From Monocercomonoides exilis (Eukaryota; Preaxostyla; Oxymonadida; Polymastigidae), in NCBI GenBank assembly GCA_001643675.2, contig LSRY02000005.1:684501-748500 (forward strand): a stretch of 64,000 bases of DNA, given 5' to 3'. A model generated the notes under the pieces. The model was not told the DNA's origin. It did no database searches and saw only the letters and a list, made by a program, of their open reading frames with translations. Each line of letters starts with the position of its first letter. The stretch's first letter is position 1. Positions 23,401 through 32,973 of the stretch are shown one piece after another. The translations under genes and the position numbers were made by a program.

Positions 23401-26400
23401 CGATGGCTGACTGCTCGCTGAAATGCTCATCGAGTGGAAATGCTGCATTTGGGTTTGGGTTCATAAAGATAAACGGAGGGAGCCTGCTATTGAGCAGATT
23501 TTCCACAGCATCGCAGATTGGGTTTGGGTCTGGTTCGCTGATCAGTCTGTCTGGAGCAGGGATGCTGAACTGTGATGGATGCACGATGAACAGCATCAGG
23601 AAGACGAGTGGAAATGGGGGGTGCATTTCGATTGAGAAGAACAGTTTGCTGGGAAACAGCGGATGCAGGGAGATAACGATTGATGGATGCACTTTCAGTG
23701 ATTGTTGTGTTGGTGGGAATGGAGGAGAAGGAGGAGAAGGAGGAGGGGTGAGTGCCTGGCTGGGAGAAAATGACATTCTGGCTGTGAATGGGTCGAGCTG
23801 TTTTGAGGAATGCCTTGCGCCAAGTGAAGAAGGATCAGGTGGAAAAGGAGGAGGAATGTGCCTCCGCTGTGGGGATGAATCTTTTTCTTTTGAAATACGG
23901 AATGAAGTTGAGTTCTCAAAGGTGAAAGGGAACAAGGCAGAGTTTGGGAAGGATGTGTTTGTTGGGTGTGAGAGTGGGGTTTTGCTCTCCCAAATGATCA
24001 ATTCGTCTTCGCTCGGATTTTTTGATTCGATGAAACAGCCGACAGATGCTTTGGGTTTGAGCGGGAGTGAAAATGGAAGCGATTCTGTTGTGATTCCTCT
24101 GCATGCATATCTTTGCCGTCTTCAATCCGAAATAATCACAGACAGCGGTAATGGAGTTGACCACACACACTGTGGATATGCTTCTTTTGCATGCTTGTCA
24201 ATCGATCACTGTGTTGGGAGCCGAATAAGCGACACATTGCACAACATCAAAGTTGTTTCAAGATCAGTTATCCAACAGGAAATATCGATCTCTTCCACAT
24301 CAGCGAATATCTATTCTGAGGCGCTTGTGCCAGTTTCAGTCAGAGACACAGGTGGGACAACTCAGGAAGGGCTGGTGATGTGTCTCTCTCCTGTTTTTCT
24401 GTCGAATCTGTCGCTGAGTGTGCCGAGAGCATTTGGAGCAGCAAGAAAAGCCTTTCTTTTGTGTTCGTCATCGCTTTCAATTGCCAACTGCTGTGTGGAA
24501 TGCTCCTCAGAAAATGCAGGCGATCCTGTTTCTTTCAGTGTGATCTTTGTGAAGAGAGGAGATCTGGTGGTGAGTGGCTTCACAATGGAAGTTGGTGTAG
24601 CATTCACAACTTCTCCAATTTGGATTTGGGGTTACAATGCTGTCACAATGGAGAACAGCAGCGTGTGTGGAATGAGGAGGATGAATGGCGATGGCGGGTG
24701 CCTTTATATCAACGAGGCAAATGGAGATGGCAAAAGCATCACAATCCAAAAATGCAACTTCAGTGGGATGTGTGATGAAGGGAATGGAATTCGAGGCGGG
24801 GGAATCATGGGGAATGTTGGGAGCGGGAATGCTTTGAGTGTGAAAAGCACAAGCTTTGAGAACTGCATGGTGCCTTCGGATGGCAGTGAAAATGGAGGGA
24901 AAGGATTGGGGGGTGGGATGTATCTCTGCTTGAAGGAAAGCATCGGAAGCCTCGCCTTCGATAATATTTCATTCAGGAGCTGCAATGCCTGGAAAGGAAA
25001 GGAGCTGTTTGTTGATGGAGAAGATCTGAGGCAGATTGTTGGGGATTGGTTGCAATGTTTCAAAACAGAGACCATCTTGGCTGAAGACATGATGGGGTTT
25101 GAGAGAAGCACGACAAATCGCGAATTCCACATTCCGCTCATGCTGTATTTCCGAGCATTTGAAGAGCCTTGCTTCATTGGCGGAGCAGAGGAGAAGAGCC
25201 TTGATTACACAGGATGTGGGTTTTCGGATTATCCGTGTGGAACGCTGCCGTATGGGGGTTTTGTGCGATTTGGGGATTCGAAGGCGCATTTGAGGCTCAC
25301 AGATCGCTTTTGCTTTGCTGATGCGATTATTTTGAGTTCACAAGAGATGGACATTGATGCAGGGGCAAACGGCACAGAGATAAATGTGCTGTCTGATGGA
25401 GCAGGAGAAGGCGAAGGACTCATCGAGACAAGCAATGCAATCTCATTCAGTGGAATCGCATTCAATGTTTCGACAACATTCACAGCAGCTGAAAGAAAGA
25501 GTCTGTTCCTGTGCTGTGGCTCAGCCCTTTCGCTGGTTGATTGCTCGGTGAGCGCACAATCGAAGAAGATTGGGTTTGGATATGTGATTGTGAGGGGTGG
25601 GAGTCTCCATGTTCTGAGGGGAGTGCTGAACGAAATAGAGCTGGTGGGAGCGCCAGTGGTTGAATTGAGTGGCAGTGGCAGCCGATGCACCATGGAAGAT
25701 GTGGAATGGAACAACCTGAAGACAGGATCGGCTGAAGGGCTTGTTGTTGCGAAGTCAAGCAGCCATGTTGAGATGAAAAACTCGAAGGTGTCAGGGCCGA
25801 CGAAGTTTGAGAACCACGGGGTGCTGTTTGTGGAGGAGTCGTCGAGTGCAGCAGTTGAAAAGAGCAACTTCAGTCTTTTGACGAGGAACGAAGGAAACGG
25901 GGTGGTGATTGTGGTGAGAGTTGGAGGGGGAAAGACGTTGAGTGTGGACTGTTGCTCATTCACAACGATCAGCTGCATGGCGAGTGGCTCTCAAGGTGGA
26001 AGTGTCATCGCATCTGTGTCTGCCAATGGGGAGCTGCTGTTCAACAACAACACGGTTGAGGAGAGCAAAGTGAGGAAAGCGGATGGGCTGGGGGGAGGGC
26101 TGCACATGGAGTTTCTGAGCAGCGAGGTTGGATACTCGATGAAGAACAACATATTCCGGAGCAACGATGCGATGCTGGGATACGATGTGTATCTTGTGTG
26201 CCCTGCGCCGCGGATGACGATCGACCGAAACAAGTGGGCAGGGTCGGCCACAGAAGGCCAGGAGGAGGAAACGATGTGGGTGATTGATCCATCATTTCCG
26301 GATGGAACAGACACGCTTCTGAAGTATCTGTTTCCGAGAGCAGACGAAATAATATATGTGAACACACTCAATGGCCAAACAGACAAGTGTGGGGCAGACG

Positions 26401-29400
26401 ATTATCCTTGCGTTGAGCTGTGGTATGCTTCAAGGAAGATGACCGAGGAGAAGCGGATCCTACGAGTTCTTTCATCGTGCGAGCTGAGCGGAGCAATAGA
26501 GAAGGAAAACGTTTCGATTACAATTGAAGGGAAAGGGGAGGACGGGAGTCGGGTGATTGTGGGGAAAGAGGGGCACTTGAAGATGGGAGTTGGAACCACG
26601 CTCACAACACTGACGATTTCGAAGATTGGATTTGAGCTGCCAGGAGCATCAGATTTTGCTGAGCTGGTGGAAGTTGGGGTGGGCAAAACATATTTTGTGG
26701 AGTGCACATTCGGAAGCGCAGATCCGGAAGCACCAGCAGAGACAAGCATGCGGATCATAACAGGGAGAGGCGGAAGGATCTCGCTGGATGGAGTGACCAT
26801 AAAGAACATGGAATATAAAGCTGACTACGGAATCTTTCTGAGCGGCGAGGTTGGGTGCACATTTGACAGTGTGGAAGTGAGCAACATCCGATCGAGCGGG
26901 AAAGGGATGGTTGTTGGAGAAGGGGGAACAGAGGTTTTGGTGAATGAATTGAGAAGCACAAACTGCACATTTGGGAATGGTGGATTTGTTGTGCTGAAGA
27001 AAGTGAAGATGCTGAAGTGGAAGAATGGGACGAGCATGACTGATTGCAGGAACGAAGGAGGAAACGGGGGATGTGGGTTTATTTCAGTTGAGGGAGAAAG
27101 CGATGTTGAGATGAACGGGACAAGCATCAGGTCGTGTTCAGTGAACGAGGAAGGCGGAAGAGGAGGCGGGCTGTATCTGGAGATTTCAGAGAATCGCCTG
27201 GTGAGGATGAAGCTGACAGAAATGGGGTTTGCAGAGAATTGTGCGTTTGAGGGGAAAGACATGTTTGTTTTGAGCACAGATGTGAATGCGACAGTTGTGA
27301 GAGAAAGATTTGCGTTTCAGCTGCAGAACGAGAGAAACGAAAGCGTTGTTGATCTGAAAGGCACAGATGATGCTTTGTTGGGCGGATCTGTTGTTGATCT
27401 TCTGCTATTCCTGATCCAAAGGAAGGAGAACACGATTCTTGTTTCAAGGGGTGGAATGGACATTCTGGGGTGTGGAAGTGCAGAATTCGGTTGCCTGTCG
27501 TTCTGGAGAGGATATGAAAACATCGATTTGGAAGCGCCGAATCGAGTGATGCAAATTGACACAGGAGCAAACATCAAAAACCATTTCGATCTCTCATCGT
27601 TCAAAGTTGTGTCGAGGAAGGCAGATGAGAGGTGTGTGGTGCTGTTTGAGGATGCCCTGGAAGGAGGTGAAGAGAAGTCAGTCATCCGAAACACGAAAGA
27701 ACTGAAGTTGGAATTGGTTCAGCTTTCGCTTCCTTCATCATTCACAAACAACGAAAATGTTCTTCTCCACTCTTCATCAGCAGATTCATGCCTTTCGCTC
27801 AATGGATGCACCTTCAAGTGCAGCAGCGCATCAGACTTGGAGTTTTGCCTTATTTGTTCTGAAGGGGGTGATGTTCAGCTGGAGAGCTGTGATTTCTCTT
27901 CGCTGTCTTTCTCGTCAACGCCTGTTCTGCTGAATTCTTCGTGTGAAATAATCGGATGCAATTTCTCATCGATATCTGCGAAGTGGAGCCAGAAGGGAGG
28001 AGCGGTTTGTGTGGAGCTGGTGGGCGAAGCGACATTTTCGATGAGCCAAACAGAAACAGTTGGGTGCGGCTGCTCTGAAGAACAAGGGAAAGGAGGGTTT
28101 GCGTTTGTTGAGTGCCAGGGTGCTTTGGTTGAAAATCCTTTTGTTTTTGGAGAAGATGTTTCATTTGCTGGACACAAGGCGCAGAGAGGAAAAAACATAT
28201 TCATCTGGGCAGGGGATCTGAACAAAACAGTGACGCTGTCGACCTTCTGCTTTGACTTCAGGAAAAGCGGAGAAGACGAGCTGCTGTTTTGTGGGAGGGA
28301 TTTGGTCTGGGAAGACACCACGCTGCTGCGTTTCTTGGAGGCATTCACAAGCGCAACGATATTTGTGAGCTCTGGTGGATACGATATCATGAGATGCGGA
28401 AGCGCAGAGGATCCGTGCCGGAGTGTGTGGAAAGGGATGAGGCAGATGGAGGGAGGTGCTGGGCAGAAGTGGATGAAAATAGCCGATGAGACGACTGTGC
28501 AGGATATGTTTGTGCTCTCCAACTTTGTTTTTGAGCATGAAGAAACAGAGGAGGACAGTCGAGGAATGCTGATATTTGCGAGCAGGACAGCGGACAGGAG
28601 CGATGCAGGAATAAGGAGCGAGGGAGATGTGCAGCTGAAGAGGATTTCAGTTGTGGTGTCGGAAGGGTTTTGGAACGAGCAGCAGTATTCATTGGTTGGG
28701 AAAAGCGGGCTGATTGGGATGAGCGGTTGCTCGTTTGTTGCGGAGACTCGTGGAGATGTGGCCGCGAAGGTTGGACTTTTGGCGATGGAGAGCGGGGTGG
28801 TGAATGTGAGGAAGCTGGTGGTTGAGAATGTGATGTCGGAGGTGGGGGTGTTTGCGATGGGCAAGGGATGCGAGTGTGTGATGCAAGAAGTTGTGGGTTC
28901 GGGATGCACGTTTTCTGGCGAGGGATTTGTGAAAATAGCATCAGGCGGAAATCGAAAGGAAGGAAAGAATGGAGTTGGATGCTCGGTTGCAATGAACGAG
29001 TCGACGTTCCAGCTGATCAGTCGGAGCAGCAACGGGCCAGCGATCATCAGTTCGGCAGGGTGTGTGGCGGAGCTGTCCATCAGGGGATGCGCATTTGACT
29101 CGTGCAAGGCAGTGGGGTCAGAGAAGGGAGGGGGAGTATTTGAGGAGCTTGAGAGCGAAGGAGCTCTATCAATGATCAAATCATCAGTGATTCAGTGTGG
29201 GTGCGACAATGGCAGGGGAAAGGGGGGAGGGATATACATATATGCCAGCTTTGAGGGAGCACTGCCATTTGTGTTTGAGAAGATGACGTTCAAAGGGAAC
29301 AGCGCGAAAGTGGGGAATGATGTGTTTGTGGAGTGTGTTGACATCGAGAGGCAGATCAACGAGACGCAGTTCTGCTTTGACTTGCGAGAAACAGCATACA

Positions 29401-32400
29401 CGAGGCTGAATGCGATCTACGGGATGGACAGGACAAGCCACCAGAGCGACACGAATCTGATGGACTTCATCACGATCCACCAGGCAGACACGATCATCCT
29501 GTCGTCTGCTCCGTCGAAGAATGGGAGGAACGAGAGGCAGTGTGGGACGCTGAAGCTCCCGTGCCTGACGATGGGGTATGGGCTGAGCCATTTGACGAAC
29601 GATGTGGAAAGCCGGCTTCTTGTGGATGAGGAGTCGTTTGTGGAAAAGGAGATGGATCTGGAGGATGTTTCGGTGGCGTCTCGGAGGGATGATGCTTCGA
29701 AAGTTTCGATATTCCGAGACATTCCGCAAACAAGAGGGAGCGTGATAACAGCAAGAGGGAGTGTTTCTGTGACGAATATCGAGTTTTTCTTTGGCTCAGA
29801 TTTTTCGACAGCGCACCGTGTTTTGGTTGCAGCAGAGGCAGGAAGCCTGTCTCTGCTTTCGTGTAGCTTTGCGCAGTCACAGGAGGAAAGCAGCACACAA
29901 GCAATCGGGCTGGGGCTTATCTCAGCTGAAGGGGGAGAAGTGGAGATAAGCAAGATGAACATCAGCCGAATTTGGCTTTGTGGTGAATCGGCGATTGGAA
30001 TTGTTGATTCAGAAGAATCAGAAGAATCAGAGGGGAGAGTGGTGCTGTCAGAAATGAAAGTGGAAGATGTTGTTCTGGATGAGGGTGCATTCATTCTGAT
30101 TGAAGGAGCACGATCATTGTCCGAGCAGGCGAAAAATGGAAGAGAAAGATTAGTTGAACTGAAAGCGGTGTCTTTCAACAACGTTTCTTCTGCACAGGAA
30201 GAAGGAGGAGTTATTGGATGCTCAACGTTCAACGAAGGGATTTATTTTGACAACTGCAGTTTTGGGAACACATCGTCAAAGTCTGAAGGAGGAAGTGTAA
30301 TGACTTTTTGCAGGTGCAGCAGCGTGTCAATATATTGGAATGTGCTTCGAGGCGAGCTGGGTTATTCAGAAAGAGGTGGAAACAAGGAAGAAGCAGAGAT
30401 TTGCGGATGGGCAACTTCGGCTGTTTCGTTTGTCAACAGCACAGCAACGTTAAAAGACACCACAATTGAGAACTTTTCGAAAGGAGGGGTGAGAGTGACA
30501 GGCGGGCAGTTGCTCATCGAGAAGGGTGAGTTTGTGGGGAACGATCCAAGGATTGAGGGATACCCATCAACAAGAAGGAACATTGTGTGTGGAGGCAAAG
30601 GGAGCGTGAATGTTGGGAGTCTGAAAGGAGGAGATGGGCAGGAAAAGAATGGATCGCTTTGGATGCTGAATGAAGGATGCAAGCTGAGCGGGATTGTGGA
30701 AGAAAGGAAAGCTTCTTTGTTTGTGCCCACTTTGGAAAGTGTGGCTGTGGAAGAGGAAGGAGCAGAGTTGAAGGTGGCATTCAAAGGGCAACTTCTTTTG
30801 CCTTGCAATTTGTCATTTCGGGTGGTGACAGCCATCCGATCAGAAGCATTGGTGGTGCGATATGAGTTTGAATCAGAAGGGTTTGTCTCGGAAGATGAGA
30901 CTTGGGGCAAAATACCTTCAAATTCAATTCGAGAGGTGGAAGAGGAAGCAGAGGTAACCGTTTCAATTCTTTTTGGAGATAAAGAGGCACCATCATCAAC
31001 TGAAGCAATTATTCTGAAGAACAAAAGCAAGATACAAGCTGCTGGAGATGATATTATTGTTGAAGGAGGAAAAGAAAGAAAATCAATATGGCCTATTATT
31101 GTTGTTGTATTGGCAGTGCTGTTCTTGATAGTATTAGTTGGATTTATTGTGTTTGTTGTTCGATGGAGAAGAGCAAAGATAGAGAACAACGATTTGAGAG
31201 AGATTGTGAATGATAACATCAGAAAAGATCCAAAGGCGTTTGAGATGGTGACAATGGAGATGTCGCCAGAAGAGCAGTGGAGGAGAGCAGAAAGAGAGGC
31301 AGAGAAGAAGAATGAGGAGAGGATAAAGAAGAGGGTGTATGAGAAAAGCTTGGGACATTCAGAGTCATCAGAGCATTTGTTGAGTGAATGTGGATCAACT
31401 GAATATATCCTTGGAAGAGATTCAGACAAAATACCTCAATGGATGCTGGAGAAGATTGATGAGAAGGAAATTGAGGATGAGGAGACGAGAAAGAGAACAC
31501 CATCACCATCCATCTCATCCACTTCAACAACTGATTCAGATTCCACTTTTATCCGGCCAGAGAGCATGTGCCCGACCACCTCATCGATGTCGAATCTGGT
31601 GGATGCGATGGCCTGCTCATCGCCTCATGAGAAGCTGATTGTGGATCTGAGGGATTCGCTGTTCATGCTGCTGCATGGGCGGAACAAGACGAAGGAGATG
31701 GCGATCGGGACGGTGGAGGAGAGGATGGCGACAGGGGCGCAGATCCTGTTCTGGGTGGGGAATGTGGCGCTGCACTCGTTTGGGGAGATGGAAGTTCCGC
31801 TGGAGTCGCTGGACAGGCTGAGTCCGCACATTGTGCTGTTCTCGGAGCACATGGTGATCTGTGTTGTGATGCACTCGGGGAGTTCATCGTCAGAGGATTC
31901 GGACTCGTCGTCAGTGTCATCGCTGAGCGTTGTCTCGTCATCGTCGAATGTGTCGGTGATGAGCGAGAGGTTCACGGACTCGCCGCCGCCGTCGTCGGCG
32001 TTTGAGGATGAAGAAGGGGAAAAGGAGTATTTGCGGTGGAGGGCGCCGGAGCTACTGGAGGGGAGGAAGAAGCATGCGACAAAGAAGTCTGTTGTGTTTT
32101 CGATGGGGATGATGCTGTGGGAGTGTGTGGCGCTGGCGATCCCGTTTGGGGAGTATGATGCAGAAACGGCGGGAGAGAAGGTGAGGCATGGAGAGCGGCC
32201 GGGGGTGTGGCGGGAGGAGTGGGCGGCGGGGGAAGTTGTGGAGAGCATGGTGCGGCAGAAGGCAGGGGAGCGGGCGACGCTGGTGGATGTGAAGCGGGAG
32301 CTGTTCAAGCACTTTCCGTCGGGGACGGTGTTTGTGACGATGTCGGATGCAATCGACTGCTATGGGTCGGGGTGGTGTGGGAGTGGAGATGGCAGGGACG

Positions 32401-32471
32401 AGTCTGGAAGCAGAAGCAGAAGCAGAAGCGAGAGAGGAAATGAGAATGTGAAAGAGAATAAAGTTGGGTGA
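20463..32471 (+). CDS. Giant surface protein A: modular beta-helix ectodomain, one TM, pseudokinase-like tail
   Basis: A single-exon gene of 4,002 residues. It starts with a signal peptide (MMSCFVFIFLFCANLSCDAG). The ectodomain looks like right-handed beta-helix repeats: short strands, turns such as GGxGGG, and regularly placed Cys, Asn and Phe. Eight signatures of the form C-G-x4-(P)-C-x-(S/T) have their first Cys at residues 531, 877, 1237, 1585, 1976, 2337, 2645 and 3027, marking modules of about 310-390 residues. A transmembrane helix lies at about 3544-3568, followed by RWRRAK. The cytoplasmic tail keeps kinase C-lobe landmarks: APE at 3861, SVVFSMGMMLWE and ERATLVDVKREL. HRD is replaced by LDRLSPHIVL (Asp at 3784), DFG is absent and no Gly-loop is seen. 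It is probably a cell-surface receptor or adhesion protein; ligand and signalling are unknown. The closest relative is the gene at 47093-55159. Confidence 0.9.
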   Translation: MMSCFVFIFLFCANLSCDAGEFYFLEKLRKNDFRKDVVVRDILEPLCDCERSRECLPENACLHRLREIDKDNRRRLYGLASISAPVSICNSSLSFYSLQLNSEGDDAVASLSDQSTFFVGNCLLSLSQVSGADFVHSWGGSMCFFNLSLALSGPNCLVHSLVSFPEASAQQAHRNSIKIMDSSFSSFGLFDSQPLVQSSCCDVIKIELCSFENISQEHARNNVSCAQCSSFTLASCIICSIANPTEGCIAPRISDGSLHFLNSSFLRCSKTAGQKINHTGSENTLVDNCLYENVNGTSISHISTGSCVVTNTDFFNSRECLCINPNYFSVFNSINNTFNLLIKNSFVNCISPCKGEGPFTISNNNMTSCEAIWGGGCIHIHRGFTKNDIISDCSFKNCFVTGRDVHCNGGGAIWNGEGAKVSYSNVAFENCCANETVGGAIYFDSRDISLVHHSSLSFCLFVDCDALGDGKDIYAESPWQDILKESQFKWCLTSNFAEANRLVFGVGGDKSSWIGKNEIYVDTMGRDEPLCGWKTNPCLTVRNSVRDATSAKKDHPSRININAGSYVEQPLVIDSKYLVFEGSSNYGTKLSASSVNAKALVEVSSGYASMLGLFIVRNSSASTEQPLFSVSSASGELVLCLCKISAEPSQVSPFTTAFAAVSAGLLNVSSTTVESMIFSDVSAVRMESSTLHCFNFENASFRGITRSEGSGSVFDVTLASGDELDLDEVSFSRCVCSKGDGGSVSCVLEGGGRLMLGTTKRIEMEGCGVPQDSIRKGKGGGVHLKVVGSSSNFAICDAGFGGCTAWKGNNIFVDAISLSVSITRSTFGFVETGMSDDDLMGFEEEWRADPVPLLAYLQVFSGAAVVGGAKRRDFSGCGTANYPCGSIGYAAGLRFGSRKRIITLNGDFEWTESVVFDAFGWEVKSPTRGQETKVSSGGTSTAEGMVTVEIGSLIANLSLSAATELGRHSWFILCQCGELSMADCSLKCSSSGNAAFGFGFIKINGGSLLLSRFSTASQIGFGSGSLISLSGAGMLNCDGCTMNSIRKTSGNGGCISIEKNSLLGNSGCREITIDGCTFSDCCVGGNGGEGGEGGGVSAWLGENDILAVNGSSCFEECLAPSEEGSGGKGGGMCLRCGDESFSFEIRNEVEFSKVKGNKAEFGKDVFVGCESGVLLSQMINSSSLGFFDSMKQPTDALGLSGSENGSDSVVIPLHAYLCRLQSEIITDSGNGVDHTHCGYASFACLSIDHCVGSRISDTLHNIKVVSRSVIQQEISISSTSANIYSEALVPVSVRDTGGTTQEGLVMCLSPVFLSNLSLSVPRAFGAARKAFLLCSSSLSIANCCVECSSENAGDPVSFSVIFVKRGDLVVSGFTMEVGVAFTTSPIWIWGYNAVTMENSSVCGMRRMNGDGGCLYINEANGDGKSITIQKCNFSGMCDEGNGIRGGGIMGNVGSGNALSVKSTSFENCMVPSDGSENGGKGLGGGMYLCLKESIGSLAFDNISFRSCNAWKGKELFVDGEDLRQIVGDWLQCFKTETILAEDMMGFERSTTNREFHIPLMLYFRAFEEPCFIGGAEEKSLDYTGCGFSDYPCGTLPYGGFVRFGDSKAHLRLTDRFCFADAIILSSQEMDIDAGANGTEINVLSDGAGEGEGLIETSNAISFSGIAFNVSTTFTAAERKSLFLCCGSALSLVDCSVSAQSKKIGFGYVIVRGGSLHVLRGVLNEIELVGAPVVELSGSGSRCTMEDVEWNNLKTGSAEGLVVAKSSSHVEMKNSKVSGPTKFENHGVLFVEESSSAAVEKSNFSLLTRNEGNGVVIVVRVGGGKTLSVDCCSFTTISCMASGSQGGSVIASVSANGELLFNNNTVEESKVRKADGLGGGLHMEFLSSEVGYSMKNNIFRSNDAMLGYDVYLVCPAPRMTIDRNKWAGSATEGQEEETMWVIDPSFPDGTDTLLKYLFPRADEIIYVNTLNGQTDKCGADDYPCVELWYASRKMTEEKRILRVLSSCELSGAIEKENVSITIEGKGEDGSRVIVGKEGHLKMGVGTTLTTLTISKIGFELPGASDFAELVEVGVGKTYFVECTFGSADPEAPAETSMRIITGRGGRISLDGVTIKNMEYKADYGIFLSGEVGCTFDSVEVSNIRSSGKGMVVGEGGTEVLVNELRSTNCTFGNGGFVVLKKVKMLKWKNGTSMTDCRNEGGNGGCGFISVEGESDVEMNGTSIRSCSVNEEGGRGGGLYLEISENRLVRMKLTEMGFAENCAFEGKDMFVLSTDVNATVVRERFAFQLQNERNESVVDLKGTDDALLGGSVVDLLLFLIQRKENTILVSRGGMDILGCGSAEFGCLSFWRGYENIDLEAPNRVMQIDTGANIKNHFDLSSFKVVSRKADERCVVLFEDALEGGEEKSVIRNTKELKLELVQLSLPSSFTNNENVLLHSSSADSCLSLNGCTFKCSSASDLEFCLICSEGGDVQLESCDFSSLSFSSTPVLLNSSCEIIGCNFSSISAKWSQKGGAVCVELVGEATFSMSQTETVGCGCSEEQGKGGFAFVECQGALVENPFVFGEDVSFAGHKAQRGKNIFIWAGDLNKTVTLSTFCFDFRKSGEDELLFCGRDLVWEDTTLLRFLEAFTSATIFVSSGGYDIMRCGSAEDPCRSVWKGMRQMEGGAGQKWMKIADETTVQDMFVLSNFVFEHEETEEDSRGMLIFASRTADRSDAGIRSEGDVQLKRISVVVSEGFWNEQQYSLVGKSGLIGMSGCSFVAETRGDVAAKVGLLAMESGVVNVRKLVVENVMSEVGVFAMGKGCECVMQEVVGSGCTFSGEGFVKIASGGNRKEGKNGVGCSVAMNESTFQLISRSSNGPAIISSAGCVAELSIRGCAFDSCKAVGSEKGGGVFEELESEGALSMIKSSVIQCGCDNGRGKGGGIYIYASFEGALPFVFEKMTFKGNSAKVGNDVFVECVDIERQINETQFCFDLRETAYTRLNAIYGMDRTSHQSDTNLMDFITIHQADTIILSSAPSKNGRNERQCGTLKLPCLTMGYGLSHLTNDVESRLLVDEESFVEKEMDLEDVSVASRRDDASKVSIFRDIPQTRGSVITARGSVSVTNIEFFFGSDFSTAHRVLVAAEAGSLSLLSCSFAQSQEESSTQAIGLGLISAEGGEVEISKMNISRIWLCGESAIGIVDSEESEESEGRVVLSEMKVEDVVLDEGAFILIEGARSLSEQAKNGRERLVELKAVSFNNVSSAQEEGGVIGCSTFNEGIYFDNCSFGNTSSKSEGGSVMTFCRCSSVSIYWNVLRGELGYSERGGNKEEAEICGWATSAVSFVNSTATLKDTTIENFSKGGVRVTGGQLLIEKGEFVGNDPRIEGYPSTRRNIVCGGKGSVNVGSLKGGDGQEKNGSLWMLNEGCKLSGIVEERKASLFVPTLESVAVEEEGAELKVAFKGQLLLPCNLSFRVVTAIRSEALVVRYEFESEGFVSEDETWGKIPSNSIREVEEEAEVTVSILFGDKEAPSSTEAIILKNKSKIQAAGDDIIVEGGKERKSIWPIIVVVLAVLFLIVLVGFIVFVVRWRRAKIENNDLREIVNDNIRKDPKAFEMVTMEMSPEEQWRRAEREAEKKNEERIKKRVYEKSLGHSESSEHLLSECGSTEYILGRDSDKIPQWMLEKIDEKEIEDEETRKRTPSPSISSTSTTDSDSTFIRPESMCPTTSSMSNLVDAMACSSPHEKLIVDLRDSLFMLLHGRNKTKEMAIGTVEERMATGAQILFWVGNVALHSFGEMEVPLESLDRLSPHIVLFSEHMVICVVMHSGSSSSEDSDSSSVSSLSVVSSSSNVSVMSERFTDSPPPSSAFEDEEGEKEYLRWRAPELLEGRKKHATKKSVVFSMGMMLWECVALAIPFGEYDAETAGEKVRHGERPGVWREEWAAGEVVESMVRQKAGERATLVDVKRELFKHFPSGTVFVTMSDAIDCYGSGWCGSGDGRDESGSRSRSRSERGNENVKENKVG

Positions 32472-32973
32472 TAACAAATAAAATTAAACGAAATGAAGAA
32501 TTGAAATGAATTTGAAAGCGATCTTTTCTCTTCTTGATTTTGGATGCACTCCTTTTTGGAGAGCCACTTTTTGTTTGTTCTGTTGTTTGCGTTGTTTGAG
32601 AGTGTATGTATTTACCGTTTTGGGTTTCTGTTTTGCGTCGAATGCATGCATGTATGTATTATTGTTGAGATTATGTTATGAGAACCATTGAACCCTTTTG
32701 CTTGAAGCTTGAAAAAGAACAAAAATGTTCAATTTAAATTCTTTGAATGAACACAACGTTCTTTGTCGACTTTTTGGCAAAGGGGATGTTTGCAAGAGCG
32801 AAACACATTTTCTTTGTTTGAGAGCTTTAATTTTGACTTATCTGTTATTTGAGTATTTTTTTGACGTTTTGAGTTGATTCAACATTTCTTACTTTTTCAA
32901 TCAAGTTATTATTCAATAAAAATTTATAATGGTTGCTCGAACATTTTTTTCTTTAAGTTTCTTTCTTTTTCCA
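32472..32973. other. Intergenic spacer
   Basis: About 500 bases between giant protein A and the C2-domain gene, pyrimidine-rich on the + strand. No gene is supported. Confidence 0.6.

Noticed and set aside
22217-32308. Long minus-strand open frames across giant gene A (for example 27875-29179, 30362-31429, 31625-32308)
   Set aside because: They mirror the + strand frame, arise because codons giving antisense stops are rare in this gene, and show only Ser/Pro/His-rich sequence with no domain. The + frame has a signal peptide, modules, TM and a conserved tail.
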